Positions 16,351 through 26,064 are shown, counted from the stretch's first letter. The stretch: 64,000 nucleotides of DNA from Pseudosporangium ferrugineum (GCF_003002065.1 NZ_PVZG01000004.1:432244-496243); one strand, 5' to 3'. The notes: a model not told the origin generated them from the sequence alone. Numbers and translations are program-made.

Positions 16351-17537
16351 CGCCGCGGCGGACCAGCGAGGATGAGCGTGCCGATCCAGCGGGTGCGCGG
16401 GTCGACGTCGACCAGCAGACCCTTGGTCAGCAGGCTCAGCGGGATCGCCAGCAGGGCACCCAGGGGGCCGAGAACCCAGGTCCAGAACACCAGGGAGAGA
16501 AAGGTCGTGGTGGCGGAGAGGCCGACGGCGTCGCCGACGATCTTGGGCTGGATCACCGACTGGATGACGAAGTTGACCGCGCTGTACAGCAGGACAACGG
16601 CTGCCATCAGGGGCACGCCGCCCTCCAGCAGGCCGAGCAGCGCCGGAGGCACCAGCCCCACGACGAATCCGATGTTGGGGATGTAGTTGGTGATGAACGA
16701 CAGGACACCCCAGAGCAACGGCAGGGGGATGTCCAGCGCCCACAGCACCAGGCTGTCGATCATCGCCACGATGAGCCCGAAGATCGTCGAGACGAGCAGG
16801 TACCGCCGGGTGCCGCCGGCGAACGACCGTAACGCCCCCACCACCAGCGGTCGCTGCCCGGCGACGCGGCGCAGCCGATCGGGGAAGACCACCGCGTCGA
16901 GGCACAGGAACAGAAGGACGGCGAGCAGGAAGAAGGCGTTCGAAGCGGTGGCCAGCAGTCCGCCGAGCAGAGCCTGGAGGGCATCGGCCACCGTCCCGGG
17001 TTGGATGGGACCGGTGAGGTCGCCGGCGTGCTGGGCATCGACGCCGAGATCGGTGAGCGCGCGGAAGGCTCCTGCGCGCAGCTCGGTGAGTTGATCCTGG
17101 TACCGCGGCATCAGGGCGACGAGGCGAGCGACCGATGTGGCGAGTGCGGCGCCCAGGGCGAAGAGGACCAGGTAGACCGTGCTGACCAGGGCCAGGGCGG
17201 CGAACCAGGCCGGCGCCCCGCTGCGGGCCAGCCACGTGCCGAGCGGACTGGCCGTGACGGTGAGCATCAGCGCCAGCAGCACGGGTGCCAGGATCTCCGC
17301 GAAGATCCGCAACCCGGCCACCGTGACCACCGCCGCGGCCAGTCCCAGCAGGACGATCAGACCGCGCGGCAGGCCGGCGGCGTCACCGTGCCCGCCCCCA
17401 CCCGGGTCGTTGCCATGCCCCCTGGCGCGCGACGCCAGGGGGCCGTAGGCCGCTGCTGTCCGGTCCGTCCGCGCCCTCCTGTGCTGCGTGCGGAGGGCGC
17501 GGGCGGCCCGGTCAGGCCGACCTGGCCTCGCGGCCAT
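16347..17537 (-). CDS. AI-2E (PerM) family transporter, start uncertain
   Basis: About 370-396 residues with the eight-helix AI-2E/PerM layout: TM1-2 GLIVLLGLAAAVVTVAG, a large loop, then LLWGVLSFITNYIPNIG (signature loop) and LVFWTWVLGPLGALLAIPL. Family members export small molecules or act as H+-coupled exporters. The 5' end is problematic. In frame, the only ATG or GTG codons before TM1 lie upstream of a strong hairpin (17418-17442) and overlap the previous gene. In the next frame, ATG 17416 begins MATTRVGAGTVTPPA, which would lead into TM1 if one base were restored near 17380-17395. Confidence 0.75.
   Translation of the reverse strand: MAARPGRPDRAARALRTQHRRARTDRTAAAYGPLASRARGHGNDPGGGGHGDAAGLPRGLIVLLGLAAAVVTVAGLRIFAEILAPVLLALMLTVTASPLGTWLARSGAPAWFAALALVSTVYLVLFALGAALATSVARLVALMPRYQDQLTELRAGAFRALTDLGVDAQHAGDLTGPIQPGTVADALQALLGGLLATASNAFFLLAVLLFLCLDAVVFPDRLRRVAGQRPLVVGALRSFAGGTRRYLLVSTIFGLIVAMIDSLVLWALDIPLPLLWGVLSFITNYIPNIGFVVGLVPPALLGLLEGGVPLMAAVVLLYSAVNFVIQSVIQPKIVGDAVGLSATTTFLSLVFWTWVLGPLGALLAIPLSLLTKGLLVDVDPRTRWIGTLILAGPPRR
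17418..17442 (-). terminator. Strong hairpin after DUF7144 gene
   Basis: Perfect 10-bp stem (CCCCCTGGCG / CGCCAGGGGG) with a 5-base loop. It lies 70 bp past the stop of the DUF7144 gene on the minus strand and inside the apparent 5' region of the AI-2E gene, which argues that the latter really starts below 17418. Confidence 0.55.
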
Positions 17538-17982
17538 GGACGGCGAGGGCATAGATCACCAGGACGTCCATGGCGATGACGATCGTGCACCAGATCGGGT
17601 ACGCGGAGAGGAAGGCGATGTTGACCAGCGCGCTGATCACCCCGACCACGATGCCCAGTACCCGGGCCCACATCTGCCCGAGCATGACGCCGATGCCGGT
17701 GGTGACCGCCACCACGCCGATCAGCAGGTGCGTCCAGCCCCACGTCGTGTAGTCCACCTCGAGCACCAGGCCGTTGGGGCTGACCAGGTAGTAGTCCTCG
17801 CGGAAGAGGGCGACCAGCCCCTGTACGGCCTGGAATCCGCCCACCATCAGCAACATGATGCCGCCGAAGAGCACCACCCCGACCCAGGCCGTCGGCCGGG
17901 GTCGGCGCGGCACATACGGATCGTCCGCGGCGTAGCCGGCCTGCTCCGGTGCTCCCGCGGTGCTCTGCTGTGTGTCCGCCAT
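17512..17982 (-). CDS. DUF7144 family membrane protein
   Basis: 156 residues, intact. A 30-residue polar N-terminus is followed by four helices: WVGVVLFGGIMLLMVGGFQA, HLLIGVVAVTTGIGVMLG, VLGIVVGVISALVNIAFL and CTIVIAMDVLVIYALAVHG. The loop LFREDYYLV after helix 1 is conserved in the paralog at 26065-26531 (LLNEDFYQ). Function is unknown. GGAAGGTGG precedes the ATG. It lies 21 bp after the DUF2550-like gene and shares its promoter. Confidence 0.8.
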   Translation of the reverse strand: MADTQQSTAGAPEQAGYAADDPYVPRRPRPTAWVGVVLFGGIMLLMVGGFQAVQGLVALFREDYYLVSPNGLVLEVDYTTWGWTHLLIGVVAVTTGIGVMLGQMWARVLGIVVGVISALVNIAFLSAYPIWCTIVIAMDVLVIYALAVHGREARSA

Positions 17983-18003
17983 GTCTGTACCACCTTCCCT
18001 GCA

Positions 18004-18465
18004 TCAGATGGGGCGCCGAGGTACCGGCGCCTGTGGGAGGTCGTTCATCGCCGCGGCCATGTAGGGCCCGACCACCGCGACGCGGTCCTCGGTGGAGGCG
18101 GCAACCTCGATGCTGGATCCGTCCCAGATCCTCAGCACCACACCGATCGGCCGCCGGCCGCACCGCCGGGGTGCATCGAGGAGTGGGCTGCGCACCCCGT
18201 CCACGGGGGTCCGGGTGCGCAGCGGAATGGTCCGGGCGAGGCCGGGGCCCCGGCGGACGACCAGGATGTCGCCGTCCCACAGCGCCCACATCGGCCGGGA
18301 CCAGTGCCGGCCGAGAGCCGGCCAGATCGCGGACCGATAGCCTCGGAGACGCAGGCGGCACCGGAAGGTCGCGCCGGAGTCACTGAACCGCCGCCGGCTG
18401 CGCCGTGCGGACATGCCGATGATCAGCATCGCGCAGAAGGCGCCGAGTACGAGCAGCTTCACCAC
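18004..18465 (-). CDS. DUF2550-like membrane-anchored protein
   Basis: 153 residues: one N-terminal helix (VKLLVLGAFCAMLIIGMSA), a basic stop-transfer segment, then a beta-rich cytoplasmic domain (FRCRLRLRGY, WALWDGDILVVRR, GVVLRIWDGSSIEVAAS). This resembles DUF2550 proteins but the match is not certain. The GTG at 18465 was chosen because GGAAGGGG lies 7 bases upstream, the same site found before the LAL regulator at 21247. A palindromic box is 62 bp upstream. Confidence 0.6.
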   Translation of the reverse strand: MVKLLVLGAFCAMLIIGMSARRSRRRFSDSGATFRCRLRLRGYRSAIWPALGRHWSRPMWALWDGDILVVRRGPGLARTIPLRTRTPVDGVRSPLLDAPRRCGRRPIGVVLRIWDGSSIEVAASTEDRVAVVGPYMAAAMNDLPQAPVPRRPI

Positions 18466-18527
18466 AGCTGAACCCCTTCCACTTGGCCGTCCGCGGCAAA
18501 TGTTCGTCGCCGACGTCGCGGGGCGCC

Positions 18528-18544
18528 CCATCCGCCGGGGGTGA
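18528..18544. promoter_or_regulatory. 17-bp palindromic box upstream of DUF2550-like gene
   Basis: CCATCC-N5-GGGTGA, 62 bp before the start at 18465. Confidence 0.5.
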
Positions 18545-18580
18545 GTTCCAGGTTCCGGCCCCGGGCATCGCGGCCCGGGG

Positions 18581-21247
18581 TCAGATCAGGCCCAGTGCTC
18601 GGGCCCGGCGGACCGCCTCGTTGCGACGGGACGCGGACAGCTTCCGCAGGATGCTGCGTACGTGGGTCTTGACCGTATTGATCGACACGAAGAGCCGGGC
18701 GGCGATCTCCTCGGTCGGCAGCATGGCGGCGATGCCCCGCAGAACTTCCATCTCGCGCCGGCTCAGCGGCTCGATCAGGATCGGTCCGGTGTCCGGTGTG
18801 CCCGTACCGCCGGCACCGCGCGCGGCGCCCTGCAGGATCCGGTACTGCTCGGTGAGCTCGTTGTCGTCGCGCAGCAGCCGGCGCAGCTGGGCCCACGCCT
18901 GGTGGACGATGCGCCGCTGGGTCTCCGGGATGGCATGTCGAAGTGCTTGTCCCAGAGCGCTTCGCGCCTCCTCGATAGCTCCGTCGTGCGCGGCCACTGA
19001 CGCCATGACGAGCCAGCCCTCGACGGCCACCGGAGGCGTCATGCCCGCCGCGCTGAGCAGCGGTACCAGCACCTCTCGCGCCTGCTCGGCATCACCGGTG
19101 GCCACGAGGGCGGCAGCTTGCAGCACCAGCACGCCCGGCACGTCGTCGGAGGGCAGGCTGCGGATCAGCCGGAGCCCGTCGTCGGGCAGGCCCATGGTGA
19201 TCATCAGCCGGGCCCGCGCCAGGACGACCTCCCGGGCCAGCCAGCGCGGTGTCCGCGGTGCCGCCCTCCGGTCCACGTCGTCGAGAAGCTTCGCCGCACC
19301 GCGCAGCTCGCCTCGCGCCTGTAACCGCCGGGACTTGACCAGGGCGAACGCGGCGTCGGTCAGGGGGTCGGCGTGGGGGTGCCGCTGATCGGCCACGCGC
19401 AGATGATGGCCGGCTCCGTCGACGTCGTACCGTTCCATCGCCACCCATGCCAGCACGACATGAGCCGTGACCGGCCGGCGTGCCGGTTCGAGGCCGGCGA
19501 GCCCCGCGAGCTCGACGGCCTCGCCGGCCAGGCGTTCGGCGTGCCGGAGCCGTCCCCGGTACGCCTCGATGACGGCCAGATGCTCCAGACATTGAATGCG
19601 TGGATATCGGCAACCGGATGCCTCCTGGGCCACCGCCCTCGTGAAGGCCACGGCCGCCGCGTCGACCGAACCCCTGCGGCTCTGCGCCCTGCCGACGGCG
19701 GCCATCAGCAGGACCGTCAGCTCCCGGTGCCGACCCGGTTGATCGGGCGGTACATGAGCCAGCGCTTCCTGCGCCTCGGCGCGGCAACCGAGCACCTGCT
19801 CCTCCGTGCCATGGGCGTCCGCCAGCATGACTCGCACGAGAATGTCGGCGAACGCCAGGGCGGTGCCGGTGCCGAAGCCGTCGGCGCTGTCCGTGCGGGC
19901 CCGCCGCAGATGTTCGGCACAGTCCTCGAAGGATCCGTCGGCCAGTGCCAGCGCGGCGGCCACCAGGGCCGACTCGGGAGCCCCCCGGTCCGGGGGAAAG
20001 CCGTTCAGCAGTGCACCGAGCCGTCCGGTCCGGCCGCCGAGCAGCACGTCAGCGATCGCACGATGCTCCACGACGATCGCGGCGGCGGCATCCCAGTCGG
20101 CCGCCTTCACCGCATGCCCCACGGCCTCGGCGGTCTGCTCCCGCTCGGCGAACCACGTCGCGGCACGGGCGTGCAACGGGCGTAGCCGCTCCGGCGCGAC
20201 GCACAGCAACTGGGCGCCCAGGAGCTCGGCGAAAAGCCGATGGAAACGGTAGACCGCCGAGAATTCGGCGGCTCGCTGGACGAACGCATTGCGCCGTTCG
20301 AGCTCGGCGAGAATTCCCCGCGCGTCGGTCCGGCCCGTCACGGCCTCCGCCAGGTCGGCGGTGAAGGTGTCCAGGACGCTGACTTCCAGCAGGAACGAAC
20401 GGACGTGCGCGGGCTGCGCCCGCAATACCTCGTCGAAGAAGTACTCGGCGATGGTGGCTTCGTTACCGGTGATCGTGTCGACCAGATCGTCCGCGTCCTG
20501 CCGGCCCTGCAACGCCATTGCGAACAGCCGCAGACCCGCCGCCCAGCCCTCGGTGTGCGCGAGCAGTGAGGACAGCTTCGCCGGGCTCAACTGCACGCCG
20601 TGCAGCCGCAGCAGTTCGGCGGCCTCGTCGGCAGTGAAGGCGAGGTCCGCACTGCGAATCTCGAGCAGCCGGCCGGCGAGGCGATAGCGATGAGCCGGCA
20701 TCGGCGGATCCCATCGGCCGATCAGCACCAGCCGCAGGAGGGAGGCGGTATGGCGCAGAACGAACTCGAGTTCGGCCGCCCACTCGGTGCCCGTCAGGTC
20801 GGAGACTCCGTCGAGCACCAGGGTGACGGGCCTCCGCAGGCGATTCAGCTCGGCCGCCAGCCGGATGAGGAAGGACCGGTCCGCCGGCGCCGGCACCGGG
20901 GACGTCGCGAGCGAGGGATTGATGTCCAGGCCGGCGTGGCGTAACGCCTCGACGACGACGGTCCAGAACGGGCACGCCCGATCGTCGTCCTCCAGGGTGA
21001 TCCACGCTACCGCGCCGGCCGCCGGCTCATCGGCGACCCAGGAGGCCACGAGTTGCGTCTTGCCGCTGCCCGGCGGGCCGACGACCATCGTCACCGGCGC
21101 ATTGCTGAGGCGCAGCCGGTCGCGCAGCCGTGGCCGGGACACCCGGAACGGCGGGCGGTCCGGTATTTCGAACCTGGACCGGAGCAGCGGATCGTCGATG
21201 GTCGCCTGGCCGATCACCGGGATGGCGACGGAGGAATCAGCACGCAC
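18581..21247 (-). CDS. LAL/MalT-type LuxR transcriptional regulator (first)
   Basis: 888 residues. An N-terminal STAND-type ATPase has Walker A GPPGSGKT (about 57-64), VLDGVSDL as Walker B and the following RLVLIGRWDPPMP sensor-like motif. A TPR-like helical region spans about 350-800. A C-terminal LuxR helix-turn-helix reads LSRREMEVLRGIAAM then SINTVKTHVRSILRKL. Such proteins bind an inducer and ATP, oligomerise and activate transcription. The GTG at 21247 follows GGAAGGGG. A paralog lies at 23373-26060. Either could control the palindromic-box regulon, but this is untested. Confidence 0.9.
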   Translation of the reverse strand: MRADSSVAIPVIGQATIDDPLLRSRFEIPDRPPFRVSRPRLRDRLRLSNAPVTMVVGPPGSGKTQLVASWVADEPAAGAVAWITLEDDDRACPFWTVVVEALRHAGLDINPSLATSPVPAPADRSFLIRLAAELNRLRRPVTLVLDGVSDLTGTEWAAELEFVLRHTASLLRLVLIGRWDPPMPAHRYRLAGRLLEIRSADLAFTADEAAELLRLHGVQLSPAKLSSLLAHTEGWAAGLRLFAMALQGRQDADDLVDTITGNEATIAEYFFDEVLRAQPAHVRSFLLEVSVLDTFTADLAEAVTGRTDARGILAELERRNAFVQRAAEFSAVYRFHRLFAELLGAQLLCVAPERLRPLHARAATWFAEREQTAEAVGHAVKAADWDAAAAIVVEHRAIADVLLGGRTGRLGALLNGFPPDRGAPESALVAAALALADGSFEDCAEHLRRARTDSADGFGTGTALAFADILVRVMLADAHGTEEQVLGCRAEAQEALAHVPPDQPGRHRELTVLLMAAVGRAQSRRGSVDAAAVAFTRAVAQEASGCRYPRIQCLEHLAVIEAYRGRLRHAERLAGEAVELAGLAGLEPARRPVTAHVVLAWVAMERYDVDGAGHHLRVADQRHPHADPLTDAAFALVKSRRLQARGELRGAAKLLDDVDRRAAPRTPRWLAREVVLARARLMITMGLPDDGLRLIRSLPSDDVPGVLVLQAAALVATGDAEQAREVLVPLLSAAGMTPPVAVEGWLVMASVAAHDGAIEEARSALGQALRHAIPETQRRIVHQAWAQLRRLLRDDNELTEQYRILQGAARGAGGTGTPDTGPILIEPLSRREMEVLRGIAAMLPTEEIAARLFVSINTVKTHVRSILRKLSASRRNEAVRRARALGLI

Positions 21248-21409
21248 GGGAACCCCTTCCGTGGGGCCAAACAGGATTACAGCCTCGGGCCTGGCGAATA
21301 TCCGGCGCATCCTCCGGATCGGATAATCCGCCCGGTCGGCGCTGCGGGAAAGATAGCGCGCAATTGGGACCTATCGCGCCACGCCGGCAGGTCGAAGGGC
21401 CTACCGGGT

Positions 21410-21426
21410 TCATCCGGAAGGTATGA
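21410..21426. promoter_or_regulatory. 17-bp palindromic box upstream of diacylglycerol-kinase-like gene
   Basis: TCATCC-N5-GTATGA, 60 bp before the start at 21487 and 162 bp from the divergent LAL regulator start. Confidence 0.45.
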
Positions 21427-21486
21427 GGCACGGCCGGCGACGCGGCGGCGACACTGCCGGAGGACCCGCCTGGAGGGAAGCACGAT

Positions 21487-22839
21487 ATGACCGGTCACGC
21501 CCGTCCCGCCCCAGCTCAGGCGCCGGCGCCAGCCGGCGCGGCCCGGGCCGCGCCGCGCTGGCTGGCCCGGCTCGCCCTTCTCGCCGCCGCGGCCGCCACC
21601 GTCCTCGTTCTGCTCGTCGGCATCCTCAAGGGCATCGTGCTCCTGGCGGTCGCGGTAATCGGCACGGCGGTGAGCCTGGCCGGCGCCTGGTGGTTCCTGA
21701 CCCACCGGGGCCCGCGCCGATGGGCCGCCGGGACGGTGACGGTCCTGGGCCCGCTGACGGTGGCGATCCTGTTCGCCGGCCACCGGCTGATCGGCGTCGT
21801 GGCGGCCTTCGCGCTGCTGTGGACCGTTGCGGTGGCGGCCGGCAGGCGGGCACTCACCCTGTCCGGTGCGACGTCCGGTCCGGTGGAGTATGAGGTCCCG
21901 GCGCCGCTGCGCCCGTACCTGATCATGAATCCGCGGTCCGGTGGCGGCAAGGTGCAGCGGTTCGGCCTGGCCGAGCGGGCCAGGGCGCTCGGCGCCGAGG
22001 TGGTCCTGCTGGGCGGGCCGCCGGAGGCGGACGTGGCCGACCTGGCCCGAGAGGCGGTACGCCACGGCGCCGACCTGCTCGGCGTCGCCGGCGGCGACGG
22101 CACCCAGGCGCGGGTGGCCGCCGTCGCCGCCGAACACGATGTGCCGTTCATGGTGATCTCCGCGGGTACCCGGAACCACTTCGCGCTCGACCTGGGGCTG
22201 GACCGCGAAGACCCGGCCCGCTGCCTCGACGCCCTGGAGGACGGCGTGGAGATCCGCGTCGACCTGGGCCGGGTGGGTGACCGCACGTTCGTGAACAATG
22301 CCTCGTTCGGGGCCTACGCGGCGATCGTACAGAGCACCGCGTATCGGGACGACAAGATCGGCACTGCCCTGGACCTGCTGCCCGGCCTGCTCACCGGGCC
22401 TTCGTCACCGCGGCTGAGCGTACGGGTCGGCGGCATCTCCCTCGACGGGCCGCAAGCCGTGCTGATCAGCAACAACCCGTACGGTTCGGGGGACATCGCG
22501 GGGCTGGGCCGGCGAGCCCGTCTGGACGGGGCGATGCTGGGCATCCTGGCGGTCAAGGTGCGCGGTGCCGCCGACGCGACCGCGCTCGCCCTCGGCCGGC
22601 GGCGCGCGTCACGCGCGCTCACCGTGCTCACGGCCACCGAAGCAGTGGTGGACGTGGACGCGTCGTCGGTACCGGCCGGAATCGACGGCGAGGCGGTCAC
22701 GGTGCCCGCCCCGGCACGCTGCACGGTCCGTCCGGGGGCGCTGCGCGTGCGCGTCCCCCGCGACCGCCCCGGCGTCCTGCCGCCCGAACTCGACTGGGTC
22801 CGCCTGCGCCGTCTGGCCCTGTCCACCAGCCACGGCTGA
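21487..22839 (+). CDS. Diacylglycerol kinase family lipid kinase with membrane domain
   Basis: 450 residues. The first 130 contain about four transmembrane helices. The remainder is a DAGK catalytic-like domain: LIMNPRSGGGK (about 148-158), GVAGGDGTQAR (the nucleotide-binding GGDGT, about 201-211), ISAGTRNHFALDLGL and a C-terminal beta-sandwich with DGEAVTVPAPARCTV. The family phosphorylates diacylglycerol, sphingosine-like or related lipids. Fusion to an N-terminal membrane domain is seen in some actinobacteria. A box precedes the gene. Confidence 0.85.
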   Translation: MTGHARPAPAQAPAPAGAARAAPRWLARLALLAAAAATVLVLLVGILKGIVLLAVAVIGTAVSLAGAWWFLTHRGPRRWAAGTVTVLGPLTVAILFAGHRLIGVVAAFALLWTVAVAAGRRALTLSGATSGPVEYEVPAPLRPYLIMNPRSGGGKVQRFGLAERARALGAEVVLLGGPPEADVADLAREAVRHGADLLGVAGGDGTQARVAAVAAEHDVPFMVISAGTRNHFALDLGLDREDPARCLDALEDGVEIRVDLGRVGDRTFVNNASFGAYAAIVQSTAYRDDKIGTALDLLPGLLTGPSSPRLSVRVGGISLDGPQAVLISNNPYGSGDIAGLGRRARLDGAMLGILAVKVRGAADATALALGRRRASRALTVLTATEAVVDVDASSVPAGIDGEAVTVPAPARCTVRPGALRVRVPRDRPGVLPPELDWVRLRRLALSTSHG

Positions 22840-22856
22840 TGCCGCGCGCACCTTCG

Positions 22857-23063
22857 TCACCCGTCGCGGCTCTGGCAGCACAGCAGCTCGAGTTCGACGC
22901 CGCACCGATCGAGCCGGTCGAGCAGGGCTCGAAGCTCCTCGTCGGACAGCCGGCCGCGAATGGTCGTGCGCCGGGTCGCCGTCACGCACCGCAGATCCGC
23001 GAATGCGGCCCGGAGCGCGGGTCCGAGCAGGCCTTGTACGTGTATCTCGTATCGGACGTCCAT
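22857..23063 (-). CDS. Small ACT-like protein (68 aa), paralog of 7621 gene
   Basis: 68 residues in a beta-alpha-beta-beta-alpha-beta order: MDVRYEIHVQGLLG, a helix PALRAAFADL, strands around VTATRRTTIRG, then ELRALLDRLDRCGVELELL. It parallels the 80-residue protein at 7621-7863. Cys residues occur at 26 and 54, and a CC pair near the end. The ATG at 23063 has TGGAGAG 11 bases upstream; a longer version starting about 84 bases earlier is possible but less like the paralog. Function is unknown. A palindromic box lies 76 bp upstream. Confidence 0.6.
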   Translation of the reverse strand: MDVRYEIHVQGLLGPALRAAFADLRCVTATRRTTIRGRLSDEELRALLDRLDRCGVELELLCCQSRDG

Positions 23064-23372
23064 GGCGGCGAACTCTCCAGACGTGGTCGATCCGCTGTGC
23101 GTACAAGGCCGATGGTCCTCCGATCGGAGGGCATACAGGTCATCCATGACGGGTGGGCGAACGAGACAGACCTTCGCGAAGGATGTTGCCCGAACACCCG
23201 AATCCGTGATGCCCTGCCGTGGGGCGCGATCAAGACAACACGCCGTTCTTCCCGCCCCCTTGCTGAGCCATCCGCGACGAGACCCCATTTCTCGACGCGA
23301 CCAGCGCGATGGTGTGACGCTCCCTGCGCGCCAAGCAGCGGAGCGTGCCACAAGTGGAGTTGAGGAGGCAGA
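23064..23372. other. Intergenic region with box and 14-bp palindrome
   Basis: 309 bp between the divergent small ACT-like gene and the second LAL regulator. It contains a 17-bp box at 23140-23156 and a separate perfect 14-bp palindrome, CCTCCGATCGGAGG, at 23117-23130 between that box and the small gene. No convincing gene is seen in it. Confidence 0.5.
23140..23156. promoter_or_regulatory. 17-bp palindromic box upstream of 68-aa protein gene
   Basis: TCATCC-N5-GGGTGG, 76 bp before the start at 23063 and 216 bp from the LAL regulator start. Confidence 0.45.
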
Positions 23373-26060
23373 ATGGTGCGGCAGGATGGCGATCCGACAT
23401 CTGTGGGCGGGTTCCGTGTCGCCTCCCTCGAGCCGGTGCCGGCCCCGCCCAAGCCGGCCCGCGCCCAGCCCGGCCGGTCGAACCTGCATCGTCCCCGTCT
23501 GACCGACCTGCTCGACAGCGGCGCGAGCGGGATGGTGACGCTGGTCAGCGCGGGTGCTGGGTGGGGCAAGACGACGCTGGTGTCGGCCTGGGCGGCGACC
23601 CGGCGGGAACCTGTGGGCTGGCTGACGCTCGAGAGCCACGACAACGATCCGCGGGTCTTCTCCGCGCACGTCGTGGCGGCGCTACGCGCGGCCTCCGGTG
23701 CGGCGGACGGATGGCCGGCGGCCCAGCGTGACGCCGTGCTCAACGACGGCATCGGACGGATCCGCGCGCTGGGCCGGATGCTCAGCCAGCTGCCGTTGCC
23801 GATGGTCCTCGTCCTCGACGACTTCGACACGATCGACAATCCACGGCTGCTCCGGGAGCTGGGCGGCATCCTGCGGGTACCCCGCGATCCCTTCCGGCTC
23901 GTCCTGATCAGCCGCACCGAGCCGGCGCTGCCGCTGCACCGGCTCCGTGCGGCCGGCGAGCTCAGCGAAGTCCGCACGCATGATCTCGCCTTCACGGCGG
24001 ACGAGGCCGTCGACCTGCTCGCCGCCCAGGGCGTACGCCTCCCAGCGGAGGAGATCGCGCTGCTGGTGCGGCGGACCGAGGGCTGGGCGGCCGGCCTGCA
24101 GCTCGCGGCGCGGTTCATCACCGGCCCGGACGGCGGCTCGGTCGCTGATTTCAGCGGCGATGTGCGACCGGTCGACGAATACCTGTCGGAGGAGGTGCTG
24201 GCACGCCAGAATCCGCGCTTCCGTGCCTTCCTGCTGCGAACCAGTATCTGCGAACACCTCTGCGGCGACCTGGCCGACGCCGTCACGCAGGACTCCGGCG
24301 GGCAACGCATCCTCGAGGAACTCGAGCAGGTCAATCAGCTCGTCGTCCGGCTGGACTCCCACCCGTACTGGTTCCGCTACCACCATCTCATCCGCGACGT
24401 CCTGCAGCACCGGCTCAGGCTGGAGAGCCCTGAGCTGCTTCCCCAGCTCCACCGGCGCGCCGCGGACTGGTACGCCGGGAAGGGAATGGTCATCGACGCC
24501 CTCGGGCACGCGATCGCAGCCCGGGACTGGGGTCATCTCGGGCGGCTCGTCGTCGAGGCGGCACCGATGATCCTCTCCCGCGACCGCAGCCGCCTGGTCG
24601 AGGTCCTGAAACGGGTGCCGGCCGCGGAACTCGCCGGCACCGCCGAATTGATGATCTGCGGAGCGATCCTCCTGTTCGACGCCGGTGACTACGCGGGAAT
24701 CCGTGAGCGCCTACGCGAGGCACTCGGCCTGCTGGCCGACCGTACGGACACCGACAGAAGGCCGGCCGAGATCGCCGTCCGAGCGCTGCGGGCGGCGGCG
24801 AACCGGGCGGCCGGTGACATGCCGGCGGTGATCCGGGACAGCACCAGCCAACTCAGCGACCTGGCCCGGGTGCCGGTCGCCCGGCTACCGTCGACGTTGC
24901 AGTACCGCGCGATCGCGCTGCACAACAAGGGCGTCGCTCTGCTGTGGACCGGCCAGCTCGAGGCTGCCGAGCGATACCTGTCCCGGAGCTCGGTCGCGGC
25001 CCGGACGGCCGGCGTACCCCTGGCCGAGATCAACGCGCTCGGGCATCACGCCCTGCTGGAGGTGATGTCCGGGTCGGTACGAGAGGCCGAACGCCTGGTG
25101 TGCCTGGCACGGCACCGAGCGGAGCGCGGCGGCTGGACGGATTCCGTCCAGGTCGTGGCGGCGCATCTTGCGGCGTCCGTCGTGGAGCTCGAGCGCAGCC
25201 GTTACGGGCCGGCTGAACGGGCTCTGCAACTGGCCTTGCGGGCTCACCGCGGCGACCCGGAGGCGGCGCAGTGGAAACTGACACTCGGCATCGAAGCCCG
25301 CCTCGCCATGGCTCAGGATCGGCTGCCCAACGCTCAGGCCTTCCTGAGGGAGGCTCGCCGGCGGCGCTATCCGGACGCGCGCACACCCGCGATCGACCGA
25401 TGGCTGCTCGCGCTCGAGTCGGAGGCGGACCTGCTGGCCGACCGGCCCGAGCTGGTCCAGCGGCGGTACGGCTCGCAGCTGCGTTCCGTGGGCCTGACCC
25501 TGCCGGAGCGGAATCTCCTGGTGCGCGCCGCCCTCGCCACCCGTAACCCGGACGCGGCGCAGACACTGCTCACCGAACGGGGCTCACTGATGTCCGAGAC
25601 CGTCGCCACCGTCGAAGCCCGCGTCCTGGGCGCCCTGACCGCCGACGCGATCGGCCGGGGGGTGGCGGCGGGAGAGCTGCTGGGCAAGGCGGTGGTGCTG
25701 GCCGCGGCGGAGGAGATCCGCCGCCCGTTCGCCCGCCTGGCCGGTGGGCGCCTGGGGTCGCTGCTCGCCCGGCAGAGCCTGATGACCGGCGACCACGCCG
25801 CCTTCGTCGCCGATCTTCTGCAACTCATCGGCGGCACGACCGTACCGGACGACATACCGGCCGGCGTCGTGGCGCTCAGCGGCCGGGAGACCGAGGTCCT
25901 GCACTATCTGCCGACCATGTTGACCGCCGCGGAGATCGGCGTGGAGCTGGGCGTGTCGGTCAACACGATCAAGGCTCACATGCGCGCGATCTATCGCAAG
26001 CTGGGCACCCCCCGTCGCCGGCAGGCGGTGTCCCGGGCCCGCGAGTACGGACTCATCTAG
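23373..26060 (+). CDS. LAL/MalT-type LuxR transcriptional regulator (second)
   Basis: 895 residues with the same plan as 18581-21247: Walker A SAGAGWGKTT (about 59-68), Walker B VLVLDDFDTID (about 145-155), LVLISRTEPALPLHRL, the winged-helix-like FTADEAVDLLAAQGV segment, a long TPR-like region, and a C-terminal LuxR DNA-binding domain (LSGRETEVLHYLPTM, VNTIKAHMRAIYRKL). GAGGAGG precedes the ATG. The inducer and targets are unknown. It is tail-to-tail with the frameshifted DUF7144 gene. Confidence 0.9.
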   Translation: MVRQDGDPTSVGGFRVASLEPVPAPPKPARAQPGRSNLHRPRLTDLLDSGASGMVTLVSAGAGWGKTTLVSAWAATRREPVGWLTLESHDNDPRVFSAHVVAALRAASGAADGWPAAQRDAVLNDGIGRIRALGRMLSQLPLPMVLVLDDFDTIDNPRLLRELGGILRVPRDPFRLVLISRTEPALPLHRLRAAGELSEVRTHDLAFTADEAVDLLAAQGVRLPAEEIALLVRRTEGWAAGLQLAARFITGPDGGSVADFSGDVRPVDEYLSEEVLARQNPRFRAFLLRTSICEHLCGDLADAVTQDSGGQRILEELEQVNQLVVRLDSHPYWFRYHHLIRDVLQHRLRLESPELLPQLHRRAADWYAGKGMVIDALGHAIAARDWGHLGRLVVEAAPMILSRDRSRLVEVLKRVPAAELAGTAELMICGAILLFDAGDYAGIRERLREALGLLADRTDTDRRPAEIAVRALRAAANRAAGDMPAVIRDSTSQLSDLARVPVARLPSTLQYRAIALHNKGVALLWTGQLEAAERYLSRSSVAARTAGVPLAEINALGHHALLEVMSGSVREAERLVCLARHRAERGGWTDSVQVVAAHLAASVVELERSRYGPAERALQLALRAHRGDPEAAQWKLTLGIEARLAMAQDRLPNAQAFLREARRRRYPDARTPAIDRWLLALESEADLLADRPELVQRRYGSQLRSVGLTLPERNLLVRAALATRNPDAAQTLLTERGSLMSETVATVEARVLGALTADAIGRGVAAGELLGKAVVLAAAEEIRRPFARLAGGRLGSLLARQSLMTGDHAAFVADLLQLIGGTTVPDDIPAGVVALSGRETEVLHYLPTMLTAAEIGVELGVSVNTIKAHMRAIYRKLGTPRRRQAVSRAREYGLI

Positions 26061-26064
26061 GCCG

